Source of the DNA: Amphritea sp. 1_MG-2023
Lineage (GTDB): Bacteria; Pseudomonadota; Gammaproteobacteria; Pseudomonadales; Balneatricaceae
Direction of reading: 5' to 3'
Assembly: GCF_030547545.1 (NCBI RefSeq)
Contig: NZ_JAUOQE010000023.1
Span: forward strand, 1 to 64,000
DNA length: 64,000 bases
Under the pieces are notes generated by a model, which saw nothing but the letters and a program-made list of their open reading frames with translations, made no database searches and had not been told where the DNA came from. A program made the translations under genes and the position numbers. Shown here piece by piece: positions 28,387 through 37,415 of this stretch (the stretch's first letter is position 1; each line of letters starts with the position of its first letter).

Positions 28387-29697
28387 ATGACACAATCTGC
28401 TATAACAGCCTATCGCGCCGCGATTCTCGACAGCCTTGGCGATCCCGCTGAAGTCGGGATCGACAACAGTTATCGCTATTTTAAAGATGGATTGATGGTG
28501 ATCGAAAACGGCCACATTACTGCCCTAGGTGAAGCCTCCGATCTATTGGAAACGCTGTCAGCGGATATCACGGTGAAACACTATAGCGATGCCCTGATCA
28601 TCCCCGGCTTTATCGATACCCATATTCATTATCCGCAAACCGGTATGATCGCCTCATACGGTGAACAACTGCTCGATTGGCTGGAAAACTACACCTTCCC
28701 AGCAGAGCAAAAGTTTATCGATCCACAGCATGCCGCCGAAGTCTCCGATATCTTTATCAATGAACTACTGAGAAATGGCACCACCACGGCACTAGTCTTT
28801 GGTACCGTACATTCAACCTCAGTCGATGCTTTTTTCCACTGCGCTGAACAGCATAACCTGCGCATGATCGCCGGTAAGGTGATGATGGATAGAAACGCCC
28901 CCGCGGCACTCACCGACACGCCGGCTAGCAGCTATGCCGACAGTAAAGCCCTGATTGAGCGCTGGCACGGTAAGGGACGTTTGCATTATGCGGTCACGCC
29001 TCGTTTTGCCCCCACCAGCACGCCAGAGCAACTCAGCCTTGCGGGCAAGCTGCTACAGGAATACCCAGGCTTGTATCTGCATACTCACCTGTCAGAGAAT
29101 AATAACGAGATTGCATGGGTAAAAGAGCTCTTTCCCGAGCAGAAAGGCTACCTCGATGTATATGATCATCATCAATTACTCGGTGAACGCTCGGTCTTTG
29201 CTCATGGCGTGCATCTGTGTGATGACGAGTGTCAACGCCTCGCAGACACAAACTCGGCGATCGCCTTCTGCCCTACCTCTAATCTATTTCTTGGCAGCGG
29301 TTTATTTAATCTACCTCAAGCAGAAACCTATAAAATCAACGTGGGTATGGGCACCGATGTCGGCGCTGGCACTAGTTTCTCGATGCTACAAACCATTAAC
29401 GAAGCCTACAAGGTGATGCAGCTACAGGGACACAAACTACACCCCTTCAAATCGTTTTATTTAGCCACGCTCGGGGGGGCAAAAGCGCTACAGTTGGAGG
29501 ATAAGATCGGTAATCTCGAACCCGGATCTGAAGCTGACTTCGTGGTACTCGATTACAACTCAACGCCATTGATGAAATACCGAATGGCACAAACACAATC
29601 ACTGGAAGAACGCCTATTTGTGATGATGACACTGGGGGACGATCGAGCCATCAAGGCGACTTACGCGATGGGTAAGCCGGTGTATCGCCGAGATTAG
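28387..29697 (+). CDS. guaD: Guanine deaminase
   Basis: A 436-residue amidohydrolase that converts guanine to xanthine, feeding XdhAB. Metal ligands lie in GFIDTHIHYPQTGMI, HTHLSEN and FAHGVHL, and the late aspartate in GMGTDVGAGTSFSM. Length and motif spacing match bacterial guanine deaminases. It is last in the xdhABC-guaD operon, with two hairpins downstream (29728-29787). Confidence 0.95.
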   Translation: MTQSAITAYRAAILDSLGDPAEVGIDNSYRYFKDGLMVIENGHITALGEASDLLETLSADITVKHYSDALIIPGFIDTHIHYPQTGMIASYGEQLLDWLENYTFPAEQKFIDPQHAAEVSDIFINELLRNGTTTALVFGTVHSTSVDAFFHCAEQHNLRMIAGKVMMDRNAPAALTDTPASSYADSKALIERWHGKGRLHYAVTPRFAPTSTPEQLSLAGKLLQEYPGLYLHTHLSENNNEIAWVKELFPEQKGYLDVYDHHQLLGERSVFAHGVHLCDDECQRLADTNSAIAFCPTSNLFLGSGLFNLPQAETYKINVGMGTDVGAGTSFSMLQTINEAYKVMQLQGHKLHPFKSFYLATLGGAKALQLEDKIGNLEPGSEADFVVLDYNSTPLMKYRMAQTQSLEERLFVMMTLGDDRAIKATYAMGKPVYRRD

Positions 29698-29727
29698 CAT
29701 TACAATGACACAGCAACAAACACAGAC

Positions 29728-29787
29728 AACGCCCCACAGGGCGTTTGAGTGACTGATATCTTTGCCTCAGGCCTGCTAAGCAGGCCT
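29728..29787. terminator. Two hairpins between convergent guaD and GntR genes
   Basis: AACGCCC-CACA-GGGCGTT (29728-29745) and AGGCCTGC-TAA-GCAGGCCT (29769-29787). Neither has a long T-run. Their position between convergent genes suggests a bidirectional end of transcription. Confidence 0.5.
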
Positions 29788-29830
29788 CAATAGGCTTCAC
29801 ACAAGCGTGACTCGGCGCTATTAAAGGCGC

Positions 29831-30553
29831 TTATTTACGCACATGAGAGAAGATCGCTTTAAGGTCTCTTGGTGGCGTGTGATCATCAAGATCAAGCTTC
29901 TCTTCAATATGATCTAAATGATGCATCATCAATTGAGCCGCCTGCGGCTTATCACCATTGGCCAATGCCTCGATTAACTCATAGTGCTCATCGTAGGAAC
30001 AATGAGATCGCACATGGTTCTCATATTGTGCAATCGCTAACGAACTCAATGATACAAGACTCCGCTGAAAGCTGAGTAGAGGTGGGTTATTGGCTATCTC
30101 AGCTAACAACAAGTGAAACTCGCCTGATAAACGAATCCCGGCCGCCCGATCACCTTTTTCAAAGCAGGCTTGCTCATTGCGCACACTCTGCTTCAATTGC
30201 TCAATCTGTGTTTTATCGGCCTCGTCACACACCAACTCAACGACCGCTTTCTCGACCACTCGACGGGCAAACAGAATACGTCGAGTATCTTCGTTCGATG
30301 GACTCGCGACGACGGCCCCTCGATTAGGCCGTATGACCACCACCTGCTCATAGCTCAGGCGCGATAAAGCTCGACGGATAATCGTTCGACTCACACCAAA
30401 GATATCACCGAGTGATTCCTCATTCAGTTTCGTGTTTGGGGCTAAACGCTGTTCCAGAATCGCATCGAAGATGTGTTCATAAACGATATCATCCTGCGTT
30501 TTTTTACCGCTTTTTTTGATATCAATTTTTTTCATTTCAGATAATTGACTCAT
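29831..30553 (-). CDS. GntR-family regulator with FCD domain, probable purine-catabolism repressor
   Basis: A 240-residue regulator. The winged helix-turn-helix is at about 17-80 (IVYEHIFDAILEQRLAPNTKLNEESLGDIFGVSRTIIRRAL). The C-terminal FCD ligand domain has the histidine positions expected for a metal site (GEFHLLLAE, HYELIEAL, HHLDHIEE). It sits in the middle of the purine cluster, divergent from the NCS2 permease. FCD regulators often bind palindromes of the TTGTATACAA kind, which is what the neighbouring promoters carry. The ligand is unknown; a purine intermediate is a reasonable guess. Confidence 0.9.
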   Translation of the reverse strand: MSQLSEMKKIDIKKSGKKTQDDIVYEHIFDAILEQRLAPNTKLNEESLGDIFGVSRTIIRRALSRLSYEQVVVIRPNRGAVVASPSNEDTRRILFARRVVEKAVVELVCDEADKTQIEQLKQSVRNEQACFEKGDRAAGIRLSGEFHLLLAEIANNPPLLSFQRSLVSLSSLAIAQYENHVRSHCSYDEHYELIEALANGDKPQAAQLMMHHLDHIEEKLDLDDHTPPRDLKAIFSHVRK

Positions 30554-30658
30554 AAACCCTTCATTTCTCCAGGCAAGCCAAAAACTTACCTATAACAAAA
30601 CCTACACCGCACAGTAATGATGGCTTAAATTTCGGGGAATGATACATAAAAGCTGAAT

Positions 30659-30672
30659 TTCTGTACACAGAA
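30659..30672. promoter_or_regulatory. Possible autoregulatory dyad of the GntR gene
   Basis: TTCTGT-AC-ACAGAA lies about 105 bases upstream of the GntR start, on the side of its own promoter. It is unlike the TTGTATACAA motif in its arms. Low confidence. Confidence 0.25.
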
Positions 30673-30862
30673 GACAATATAGTTAGCCCTCGGTTAGGCC
30701 TCGCCATCCCCATGATGGCCCCCAGATAAAACCCAACAATGCCAACCGACGATCACCTCAGACGACTTCTATACCGCTCTTACCGATCATTTCAAGGGAT
30801 AAAATGGGGGTAAATGACGTATAGACGTAAGATCATCAGCCGATTAGGATGTCATCAATAGG

Positions 30863-30890
30863 TTGACTTTTTTGTATACAATCTTATTCT
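30863..30890 (+). promoter_or_regulatory. Purine operator, site B, inside the permease promoter
   Basis: TTGTATACAA at 30872-30881 lies between a TTGACT -35 element (30863-30868) and a TATTCT -10 element (30885-30890, 16-base spacer). A repressor bound here would block RNA polymerase directly. The permease start is 137 bases downstream. Confidence 0.72.
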
Positions 30891-30897
30891 AAAGACA

Positions 30898-30919
30898 AGC
30901 ACAATTTCACGATTGTGCT
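30898..30919 (+). promoter_or_regulatory. Leader hairpin upstream of the NCS2 permease
   Basis: AGCACAAT-TTCACG-ATTGTGCT, perfect 8-bp arms, just after the predicted -10. It would form near the 5' end of the mRNA and might affect stability or expression. It does not look like a known purine riboswitch. Confidence 0.45.
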
Positions 30920-31017
30920 CATTCAGGTATCGATCAATGAAATACGACTCCTGATAATGCAACACAAAACAACGCGGTTTAAATACCCAAGGGATATCCT
31001 AACGAGGAGTTAAAGTT

Positions 31018-32463
31018 GTGGAAAGCATACAATCAGAACATGCAAGCAAGGATCAGAGTCCGTCCTCAACATTAAGCTTCCTGGACCACCTTTTCAAACT
31101 CAGCCAACATAAAACCAATATCCGTACCGAAGTGATCGCCGGACTGACCACTTTTGTAACGATGTCTTACATTATGTTTCTTAACCCCATCATCATGAGC
31201 AAAACAGGCATGCCTTTCGATGGCCTGTTTTTGGCGACCTGTATCGGTGCCGCCATCGCGACGATATTTATGGGAGTCTACGCCAACTGGCCCATCGGTT
31301 TAGCACCCGGCATGGGACTTAACGCCTTTTTTACTTTCACCGTTGTCATGGAGATGAATTACAGCTGGGAAATCGCCCTTGGGGCGGTATTTCTATCGGG
31401 CATTCTCTTTGTCTTGATGAGCGTCACTCGACTACGGGAATGGATGTTGGAGAGTATTCCCATGAGTCTACGTCTCGCAATGACTGCCGGTGTCGGCTTA
31501 TTCCTGGGTTTTATTGGCTTACGCTTTACCGGTCTTATCGTACCGAATCCGGATAACGTGGTTGCGCTGGCAGATCTGACTCACTTCGGTTTCGGTGCCT
31601 TTGGACCTGAAGCACCGGCACTGGGACTACTCAGCTTTCTTATTATCAGTGTGCTGAGCTACCTGCGCGTGTTTGGTTCAGTCATCATTGGTATCGTCAT
31701 AACGACCGCCATTGCCTTTCTAATGAGCGCCTTGCTACCGGTGGATTTTTTCACCGTCACTTCGGATAGAGCGCCCACCTCGGGCTTTATGGCTTGGCCT
31801 GAAAATGGTCTGCTGGCGGTGCCAAACTTTGCCGATATCGCGCCAATCTTCATGAAATTGGATATTATGGGTGCGCTTGATGTCGCCCTGATACCGGTGA
31901 TTATTACCTTCCTGTTTGTCAATATTTTCGATACTGCGGGCACCCTCATGGGCGTGGCACATCGCGCTAATCTGCAAGATGAAAATGGTAAAATCGAAGG
32001 CTTAGATAAATCCTTAAAAGCCGACTCGATCTCCTCTGTCATTGGTACGGCCTTTGGCTGCCCTCCGGTCACCTCTTATGTTGAGTCTGCAGCGGGTGTC
32101 GCAGCTGGCGGGCGCACCGGTCTAACCGCCGTTGTGATCGGCCTCATGTTTCTATCAGGGGTATTCTTGTTACCTCTAGCTCAGATGTTGCCGGGCTTTG
32201 CCGTTGACGGTGCATTGATCTACGTAGCCATGCTCATGATGGGCTCACTAGCCAGCATCGATTGGGACGATCTCACCGAATTTGCGCCGGCCCTGATGAC
32301 CACCATTATGATGCCGCTGACATTCTCCATCGCTAACGGTATCGCTATCGGCTTTATCACCTATACGGTGATGAAAGTCTGCACCGGTAAGGCCGATACG
32401 ATTACCACCGGTGTCTGGGCACTCACCGCTATCTTTGTCGCTAAATTCATCTTCCTACCTTAA
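31018..32463 (+). CDS. NCS2-family purine permease (AzgA/GhxP group)
   Basis: A 481-residue inner-membrane nucleobase:cation symporter with about 12-14 hydrophobic segments. It carries the family stretches TTFVTMSYIMFLNPIIMSKTGMPFDG, NWPIGLAPGMGLNAFFTF and CPPVTSYVESAAGVAAGGRTGLTAVV. This subgroup takes up adenine, guanine or hypoxanthine rather than xanthine or urate. The start codon is GTG at 31018 with AGGAG eight bases before it. The promoter overlaps a purine operator, so uptake is probably co-regulated with catabolism. Confidence 0.92.
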   Translation: MESIQSEHASKDQSPSSTLSFLDHLFKLSQHKTNIRTEVIAGLTTFVTMSYIMFLNPIIMSKTGMPFDGLFLATCIGAAIATIFMGVYANWPIGLAPGMGLNAFFTFTVVMEMNYSWEIALGAVFLSGILFVLMSVTRLREWMLESIPMSLRLAMTAGVGLFLGFIGLRFTGLIVPNPDNVVALADLTHFGFGAFGPEAPALGLLSFLIISVLSYLRVFGSVIIGIVITTAIAFLMSALLPVDFFTVTSDRAPTSGFMAWPENGLLAVPNFADIAPIFMKLDIMGALDVALIPVIITFLFVNIFDTAGTLMGVAHRANLQDENGKIEGLDKSLKADSISSVIGTAFGCPPVTSYVESAAGVAAGGRTGLTAVVIGLMFLSGVFLLPLAQMLPGFAVDGALIYVAMLMMGSLASIDWDDLTEFAPALMTTIMMPLTFSIANGIAIGFITYTVMKVCTGKADTITTGVWALTAIFVAKFIFLP

Positions 32464-32473
32464 CAACGAGAAC

Positions 32474-32505
32474 CCCCAAAAGCCCTCTGCGGACGGCTTT
32501 TGGGG
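32474..32505 (+). terminator. Hairpin terminator after the permease gene
   Basis: CCCCAAAAGCC and GGCTTTTGGGG form a perfect 11-bp stem around a 10-base loop, ten bases after the stop codon. The T-run afterwards is poor, but stem length and position fit a terminator. Confidence 0.7.
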
Positions 32506-32618
32506 CCAATAATAATCGCTGCTACTTGCTCCCCCTCTTGCTTCAACTATCGTTACTGAACTACAGTAGGCTTTCAAATAATCAGCGATTGATGATGTCA
32601 GTTTATCTGGAGATGACG

Positions 32619-33029
32619 ATGACTTATCCCATTCAAGGCTCTTGCCAATGTGGCAGCGTAAAATATACCTTATTAGCAGCCCCGCAACTGATTCAAGCCT
32701 GTCATTGCCTCGAATGTCAGAAACTCTCCACCAGCGCCTTTAGTGTAACGGCGGTGGTGAACGCCAGCTCAATTAAGTTTGAAGGTGAGATGCAAGAGTG
32801 GCGTAGGCCCGCTGATAGCGGCAATATTTCTGCCGCCAAGTTTTGCCCGACCTGCGGGAATCGAATTTACCACTTTAATCCTGCCGAGCCTGATGCCATC
32901 AAGTTAAAACCCAGCACCCTATCAGATACGAGCATTATCAAACCCACTCGGCATATTTGGGTCAGTCAAAAACAACACTGGTATCAAATACCCGAAGGCG
33001 TTGTAACATTTGAAAAACAAGGGGCTTAA
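32619..33029 (+). CDS. GFA/CENP-V-type zinc-binding protein
   Basis: A protein of about 136 residues with the GFA fold. Zinc ligands are CQCGSVKY near the start, CHCLECQK in the middle and CPTCGNRIY later. Family members include a reported glutathione-dependent formaldehyde-activating enzyme, but most have no proven reaction. The ATG at 32619 is chosen because GGAG stands six bases upstream; the longer frame from 32526 is not supported. It lies between the purine permease and an oxidoreductase with no evident metabolic link. Confidence 0.88.
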   Translation: MTYPIQGSCQCGSVKYTLLAAPQLIQACHCLECQKLSTSAFSVTAVVNASSIKFEGEMQEWRRPADSGNISAAKFCPTCGNRIYHFNPAEPDAIKLKPSTLSDTSIIKPTRHIWVSQKQHWYQIPEGVVTFEKQGA

Positions 33030-33186
33030 TCACTGAGTTGATGGGCGAAGTCGTTACCCGCTGCGGCGCGGCCCTGAGTCACCGAACATACAAAAAGCCC
33101 CTATTGAGGCTGTATATGTTGAGATAAAAGCCATTCAGCTCGATATCTAAATACCCTTTATCACTCAATCAAAACGGCAGCTAACA

Positions 33187-34530
33187 ATGATTAATCTAGA
33201 CACCCCCATCGTCTTCAATGATTCACTACCTCAAGAAGTCGACGTGGTCATCATTGGTGGCGGCGTTATCGGTATCTTCTCCGCCCTAAATATTGCCCGC
33301 TCGGGCCGCAGTGTGATGGTCATCGAAAAAGGCCGTATCGCGGGGGAACAATCATCCCGCAACTGGGGTTGGATTCGTCAACATGGCAGAGATGCGGCAG
33401 AGCTACCCATCATGATGGAAGCAACTCGGTTATGGGAAAGCATTGATCAAGAGGTCAAAGGCCGTACCGGATTCAAACGAGTCGGCGTAATGTATCTTTC
33501 ACAAACTGAAGCGGCTCAAGCACAACGCGAAACATGGCTCAGCACCGCCGCTGCACACGGTGTCGATACGGTGGCGCTGTCTAGCACGCAGCTAAAGCAA
33601 TATATTCAGCTGGACAAACAATCGAAAAATCCTTGGGTTGGCGCAACCTTCACCGCCAGTGACGCCCGCGCCGAGCCTTGGCAAGCCATACCCGCCGTGG
33701 CAGAACTGGCTCACAGCGAAGGGGTTCTTATCAAAGAGAACTGTGCCGTGCGTAGCCTCGATATTGAAGCAGGAAAAATCACCGGCGTTATCACCGAAGC
33801 CGGTCCCCTCAAGGCGTCTCAAGTGATTGTCGCGGGCGGCGCTTGGTCATCTTTGTTTCTGCGCCGTCATGGGATCAATATTCCACAGTTATCGGTACGC
33901 GCATCGGTGGCCCGAACCGCCCCTCTAGAAAGCATTACCACCACCAGCTTTGCCGATAAACAGCTGGCCGTGCGTCGCCGCAATGACGGCGGTTACTCCC
34001 TCGCCCTCACCGATTCCCATGATCACTTTATTGGCCCAGATTCGTTTCGCTTACTGCCAAAATGGATCAAAACAGGGCTACAAAATATCCATGAGATCAG
34101 ACCGTGGATTAACGAAGTGCCGCATTCACCCGATGCATGGCGGATGGCACGTCACTGGCATGCGGATGAAATAACGCCGTTTGAATTAACCCGTGTTCTC
34201 GATCCTGCTCCCGCAAAGGGCAAGGTTAAAGTGATGCAGCAACGTTTTGCAGAAAGGTTCCCACACATAGGCGAACCCAAAATATTGGATGCTTGGGCTG
34301 GTATGATCGATGCGATGCCCGATATCGTGCCTATCGTTGACCGAGTACCCGACTTAGAGGGACTGATTGTGGCAACGGGGATGAGTGGTCATGGTTTTGG
34401 CATCGGCCCCGCCTTCGGTAAAATCGTGGCACAGATAGTGAATAACGACAAAAGTCAGCATGACCTGTCCCGCTTCCGCTTCTCCCGCTTCAGTGATGGT
34501 AGCCGCTTAAACATCGGCCCCAATATATAA
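33187..34530 (+). CDS. FAD-dependent amine/amino-acid oxidoreductase (DAO family)
   Basis: A 447-residue flavoprotein with an N-terminal dinucleotide fold (VDVVIIGGGVIGIFSALNIARSG), the motif QSSRNWGWIRQHGRD and the C-terminal FAD motif GHGFGIGPAFGK. The family includes D-amino-acid dehydrogenases, gamma-glutamylputrescine oxidase and related deaminating oxidases; the substrate cannot be read here. It sits inside the purine region without an obvious operator. No signal peptide or membrane segment is seen. Confidence 0.85.
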   Translation: MINLDTPIVFNDSLPQEVDVVIIGGGVIGIFSALNIARSGRSVMVIEKGRIAGEQSSRNWGWIRQHGRDAAELPIMMEATRLWESIDQEVKGRTGFKRVGVMYLSQTEAAQAQRETWLSTAAAHGVDTVALSSTQLKQYIQLDKQSKNPWVGATFTASDARAEPWQAIPAVAELAHSEGVLIKENCAVRSLDIEAGKITGVITEAGPLKASQVIVAGGAWSSLFLRRHGINIPQLSVRASVARTAPLESITTTSFADKQLAVRRRNDGGYSLALTDSHDHFIGPDSFRLLPKWIKTGLQNIHEIRPWINEVPHSPDAWRMARHWHADEITPFELTRVLDPAPAKGKVKVMQQRFAERFPHIGEPKILDAWAGMIDAMPDIVPIVDRVPDLEGLIVATGMSGHGFGIGPAFGKIVAQIVNNDKSQHDLSRFRFSRFSDGSRLNIGPNI

Positions 34531-34556
34531 AGGGAGCAAACAACCATCCTTCGTGA

Positions 34557-35075
34557 TCACCGATGCTGTTCAACCATAATCACAGCATCGGTATCGAAAC
34601 CCCGCACCTTCGCCATCCGCATAAATTTTTGCAGGATCTCAGGTTGAACCTCAGGGGTGCGCGCAAGCAACCACAGATACGACGTATCAGGCCCAGAGAC
34701 AAAGGCATACTGATAGCCTTGATGATCCAACTCAAACACGACATATGAACCGTAGAAGGGGCCGAAGAATGACACCTTCAGATAGCCTTGATCGCTGCCG
34801 TTAACAAAATAAGCCTTGCCTTCGACTTCTTGCCATGCCTCTGTGTCGCTAGAAAAGCCTCGGTTTAGCACCCTGACACCCCCATCGTCTCGTCGACTGT
34901 ATGCAGCCGAAACCTGTGTCAATCCCCGCTCAAATGAGTGATCGAGCCGCGCAATCTCATACCACTGACCTAAATACCGGTCTAACTCAAACTGACTTAC
35001 CGGGGTCACGCCCTTCGGCATACCTAAACAGCCATGCAGTAACAATACCGTCATCAGCGTTAATAAAATTTTCAT
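34557..35075 (-). CDS. blc: Outer-membrane lipocalin lipoprotein, Blc type
   Basis: A lipoprotein of about 172 residues with the lipobox LLLHGC near residue 16 and the lipocalin signature YLGQWYEIARLDHSFERG. Later family motifs GYLKVSFFGPFYGSYVVFELD and YLWLLARTP are present. Bacterial lipocalins of this kind bind lysophospholipids or fatty acids at the outer membrane and are often stress-induced. The start at 35075 (MKILLTLMTV) gives a proper signal peptide with AAGGAGG upstream; the longer frame from 35105 adds an unlikely N-terminus. It lies between two convergent or tandem purine genes without clear functional link. Confidence 0.92.
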   Translation of the reverse strand: MKILLTLMTVLLLHGCLGMPKGVTPVSQFELDRYLGQWYEIARLDHSFERGLTQVSAAYSRRDDGGVRVLNRGFSSDTEAWQEVEGKAYFVNGSDQGYLKVSFFGPFYGSYVVFELDHQGYQYAFVSGPDTSYLWLLARTPEVQPEILQKFMRMAKVRGFDTDAVIMVEQHR

Positions 35076-35240
35076 CGCCGCTTGAGCCTCCTTACGCATC
35101 AGCATTTAACCTAGCATACGCAGTGCTTGTCGTTCAGATCAGTGACCTCAAAGGGCTTAAGCAGCATAATCACCTAAACAGGCTTATGCTGAGTAGCACT
35201 CAGCGAGCAATGCAAATATCATCATAACGGGCAATGGCTT

Positions 35241-35600
35241 TTAACTTCCTCGATAGGTTGAATAGCTATAAGGAGATATCAATAACGGCACATGATAATG
35301 CTCTGCTTCATCATTAATACCAAAACGCAGCACAACGTCATCTAAAAAAGCAATGCTGGGCAGGTCTACGCCACGTTGACGGTAGTAATCACCGACACTA
35401 AAGACCAACTCATAGACACCTTGTTTGAAGTCATCCCCCGTCAGCACGGGTTGATCACAACGACCATCATCATTGGTTAGCGTTTGCGCTAACCGCTCCC
35501 GGCTCTCATCATCAATGATCCGGTAGAGTACCACCGGAATATTGGCGCCGGGACAACCATGCGCCGAATCTAAAACGTGTGTTGTCAGATATCCCATCAC
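35241..35600 (-). CDS. uraH: 5-hydroxyisourate hydrolase
   Basis: A transthyretin-like enzyme of 119 residues that hydrolyses 5-hydroxyisourate, the PuuD product, to OHCU. The N-terminal LTTHVLDSAHGCPG and the C-terminal signature YSTYRGS, which distinguishes enzymes from transthyretin, are both present. There is no signal peptide, so it is cytoplasmic. The ATG at 35597 is an equally good start. It is divergent from puuE across a gap with two purine operator copies. Confidence 0.96.
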   Translation of the reverse strand: MMGYLTTHVLDSAHGCPGANIPVVLYRIIDDESRERLAQTLTNDDGRCDQPVLTGDDFKQGVYELVFSVGDYYRQRGVDLPSIAFLDDVVLRFGINDEAEHYHVPLLISPYSYSTYRGS

Positions 35601-35710
35601 CTTTCCCCTTGAGCCGCTTACATCACGTGATTATTTCTGACATGCTGTCAAAACCTTACTAAACACTATAAAACAACACCGCAAACGGAAACAACCAAGC
35701 ATCGTTAAAA

Positions 35711-35720
35711 TTGTATACAT
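35711..35720. promoter_or_regulatory. Purine operator, site C (uraH side)
   Basis: TTGTATACAT, an 8-bp perfect core (TGTATACA) with one mismatch to the TTGTATACAA consensus, flanked by AAAA and TTTT. It lies about 110 bases before the uraH start on the opposite strand. Confidence 0.55.
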
Positions 35721-35854
35721 TTTTCAACGTTTTTTATCTCCTCTTGAACCACATCAGTCTATCGACTTTAATAGTGTATAGACGAACACACTCGCTGCAA
35801 TACAGATTAAATCTGACTCTTTGGACAACTTTTTACTTGAATGATCTGCAATCA

Positions 35855-35866
35855 ATTGTATACAAT
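35855..35866. promoter_or_regulatory. Purine operator, site D (puuE side)
   Basis: ATTGTATACAAT, a perfect 12-bp palindrome 61 bases before the puuE start. It probably overlaps or follows the puuE operon promoter. Confidence 0.72.
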
Positions 35867-35926
35867 CAAGGCATTAGTTTTGCTAAACCAGATGACCACA
35901 TCGATCATTATGTAAGGAGTTCCGCC

Positions 35927-36850
35927 GTGAATACCGATTATCCGCGCGACCTCATTGGATATGGCAACAACCCACCTCATCCACATTGGCCTAATGAAGC
36001 CCGTATTGCTATCTCTTTTGTATTGAATTACGAAGAAGGCGGAGAACGCTGCATTCTTCATGGTGATAACGAATCGGAAGCCTTCTTATCCGAGATGCCC
36101 GGCGCACAGGCGCTCGCTAATGTTCGCCATATGAGCATGGAATCCTGCTATGAATATGGCAGCCGTGCCGGCGTTTGGCGCTTATTAAAACTCTTCAAAC
36201 AATACGATATTCCTTTAACTGTATTTGCGGTCGCCATGGCTATTCAACGTAATCCCGCCGTCGCCCAAGCGATGGTGGCCGCAGGTCATGAGATCTGCAG
36301 TCACGGTTTACGCTGGCTCGATTATCAATATACCGATATCGACGAGGAGCGCGAACACCTCTTACAAGCTATCGAGATTATCGAAACGATCACCGGTGAA
36401 CGGCCACAGGGCTGGTATACCGGTCGCACTGGGCCAAATACTCGGCAACTAGTGATGCAAGAAGGCGGCTTTTTATATGACTCCGATGCTTACGATGATG
36501 ATCTGCCTTATTGGCTCGATAACGCAGGCAAAGGACATCTAGTTATCCCCTATACCCTGGATGTTAATGATATGCGCTTTGCCACGGCACAGGGGTTTAA
36601 CAGTGGCGAACAGTTTTATCAATATTTAAAAGATAGCTTCGATACCCTCTATGCCGAGGGTGAAGATGCACCAAAAATGATGTCTGTGGGTCTGCACTGC
36701 CGACTTGCAGGGCGTCCCGGACGCATCGCCGCACTGGAACGCTTTATTCGTTATGCTCAAAGCCATCCACAGGTATGGTTTACGCGCCGCATCGATATCG
36801 CCAAACATTGGCAACAGCAACACCCCTACCAACCGGAGCGTTGCCAATGA
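35927..36850 (+). CDS. puuE: Allantoinase PuuE
   Basis: A cofactor-independent allantoinase of about 307 residues from the polysaccharide-deacetylase fold. It opens the allantoin ring to allantoate. Recognisable stretches are YPRDLIGYGNNPPHPHWP, FVLNYEEGGERC, HEICSHGLRWLDYQ and GWYTGRTGPNTR. The start is a GTG at 35927, seven bases after AAGGAG; the longer frame is spurious. Its stop overlaps the uraD start (ATGA), so the two are translationally coupled. Confidence 0.95.
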   Translation: MNTDYPRDLIGYGNNPPHPHWPNEARIAISFVLNYEEGGERCILHGDNESEAFLSEMPGAQALANVRHMSMESCYEYGSRAGVWRLLKLFKQYDIPLTVFAVAMAIQRNPAVAQAMVAAGHEICSHGLRWLDYQYTDIDEEREHLLQAIEIIETITGERPQGWYTGRTGPNTRQLVMQEGGFLYDSDAYDDDLPYWLDNAGKGHLVIPYTLDVNDMRFATAQGFNSGEQFYQYLKDSFDTLYAEGEDAPKMMSVGLHCRLAGRPGRIAALERFIRYAQSHPQVWFTRRIDIAKHWQQQHPYQPERCQ

Positions 36851-37368
36851 GCGGAACCTGCTTTCATAGCTGTACTCCCAGCCAGATGAGTCGTGCCGAC
36901 TTTATTGCCACATTTGCTGATATCTATGAACACTCAGCGTGGATAGCCGAGCAGGCTTATGACCTAGGAATCGATAGCAGTCATAACCAAATCGATAACC
37001 TTCAAGCGCGCATGGCAAAGATCTTGCTTGATTCAGATCAAGCCGCGCAACTCAAGCTGATCAACGCTCACCCCGATTTAGCGGGCAAAGCGGCTATTGC
37101 CGGAGAGTTAACCGCCTCTTCGACCTCGGAACAAGCGGGAGCCGGCATCAGTGAGTGTACCGATGCGGAGTTTGCGCGTTTTACCGAACTCAATAACGCC
37201 TATAAAGCGAAATTTGGTTTCCCCTTTATTATGGCGGTCAAAGGTAGTCAGAAGCAGCAGATACTGACCGCTTTCGAGGAAAGAATTCATCACAGCCCGG
37301 CACAAGAATTTCAGCGCGCCTTGATGGAAATTAACAAAATAGCTCGGTTTAGACTGGCATCCCTCTAA
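36847..37368 (+). CDS. uraD: OHCU decarboxylase
   Basis: A protein of about 173 residues that decarboxylates 2-oxo-4-hydroxy-4-carboxy-5-ureidoimidazoline to S-allantoin. The family motif [29 protein letters not shown] is clear, and includes the catalytic histidine region. The start ATG at 36847 overlaps the puuE stop. This gene and uraH give the stereospecific route from the PuuD product to allantoin. Confidence 0.94.
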   Translation: MSGTCFHSCTPSQMSRADFIATFADIYEHSAWIAEQAYDLGIDSSHNQIDNLQARMAKILLDSDQAAQLKLINAHPDLAGKAAIAGELTASSTSEQAGAGISECTDAEFARFTELNNAYKAKFGFPFIMAVKGSQKQQILTAFEERIHHSPAQEFQRALMEINKIARFRLASL

Positions 37369-37415
37369 ACCCTATACCGTTAAGCGGTCATAATAGATAC
37401 AAGGCGAATACATTT

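Larger units (their letters stand above)
35601..35926. other. Divergent regulatory region between uraH and puuE
   Basis: This 326-base gap carries operator copies C (35711-35720) and D (35855-35866), one nearer each gene. An open frame runs through it upstream of puuE, but I judge it non-coding because the real puuE start at 35927 has a strong ribosome site. Confidence 0.6.

Noticed and set aside
30882-31017. Purine or xanthine riboswitch in the permease leader
   Set aside because: Only a simple 8-bp hairpin is visible; the multi-stem junctions of known purine riboswitches cannot be drawn.
35711-35926. 72-residue N-terminal extension of PuuE
   Set aside because: The family N-terminus aligns with the GTG at 35927, which has AAGGAG seven bases upstream, and the extension spans two operator sites.
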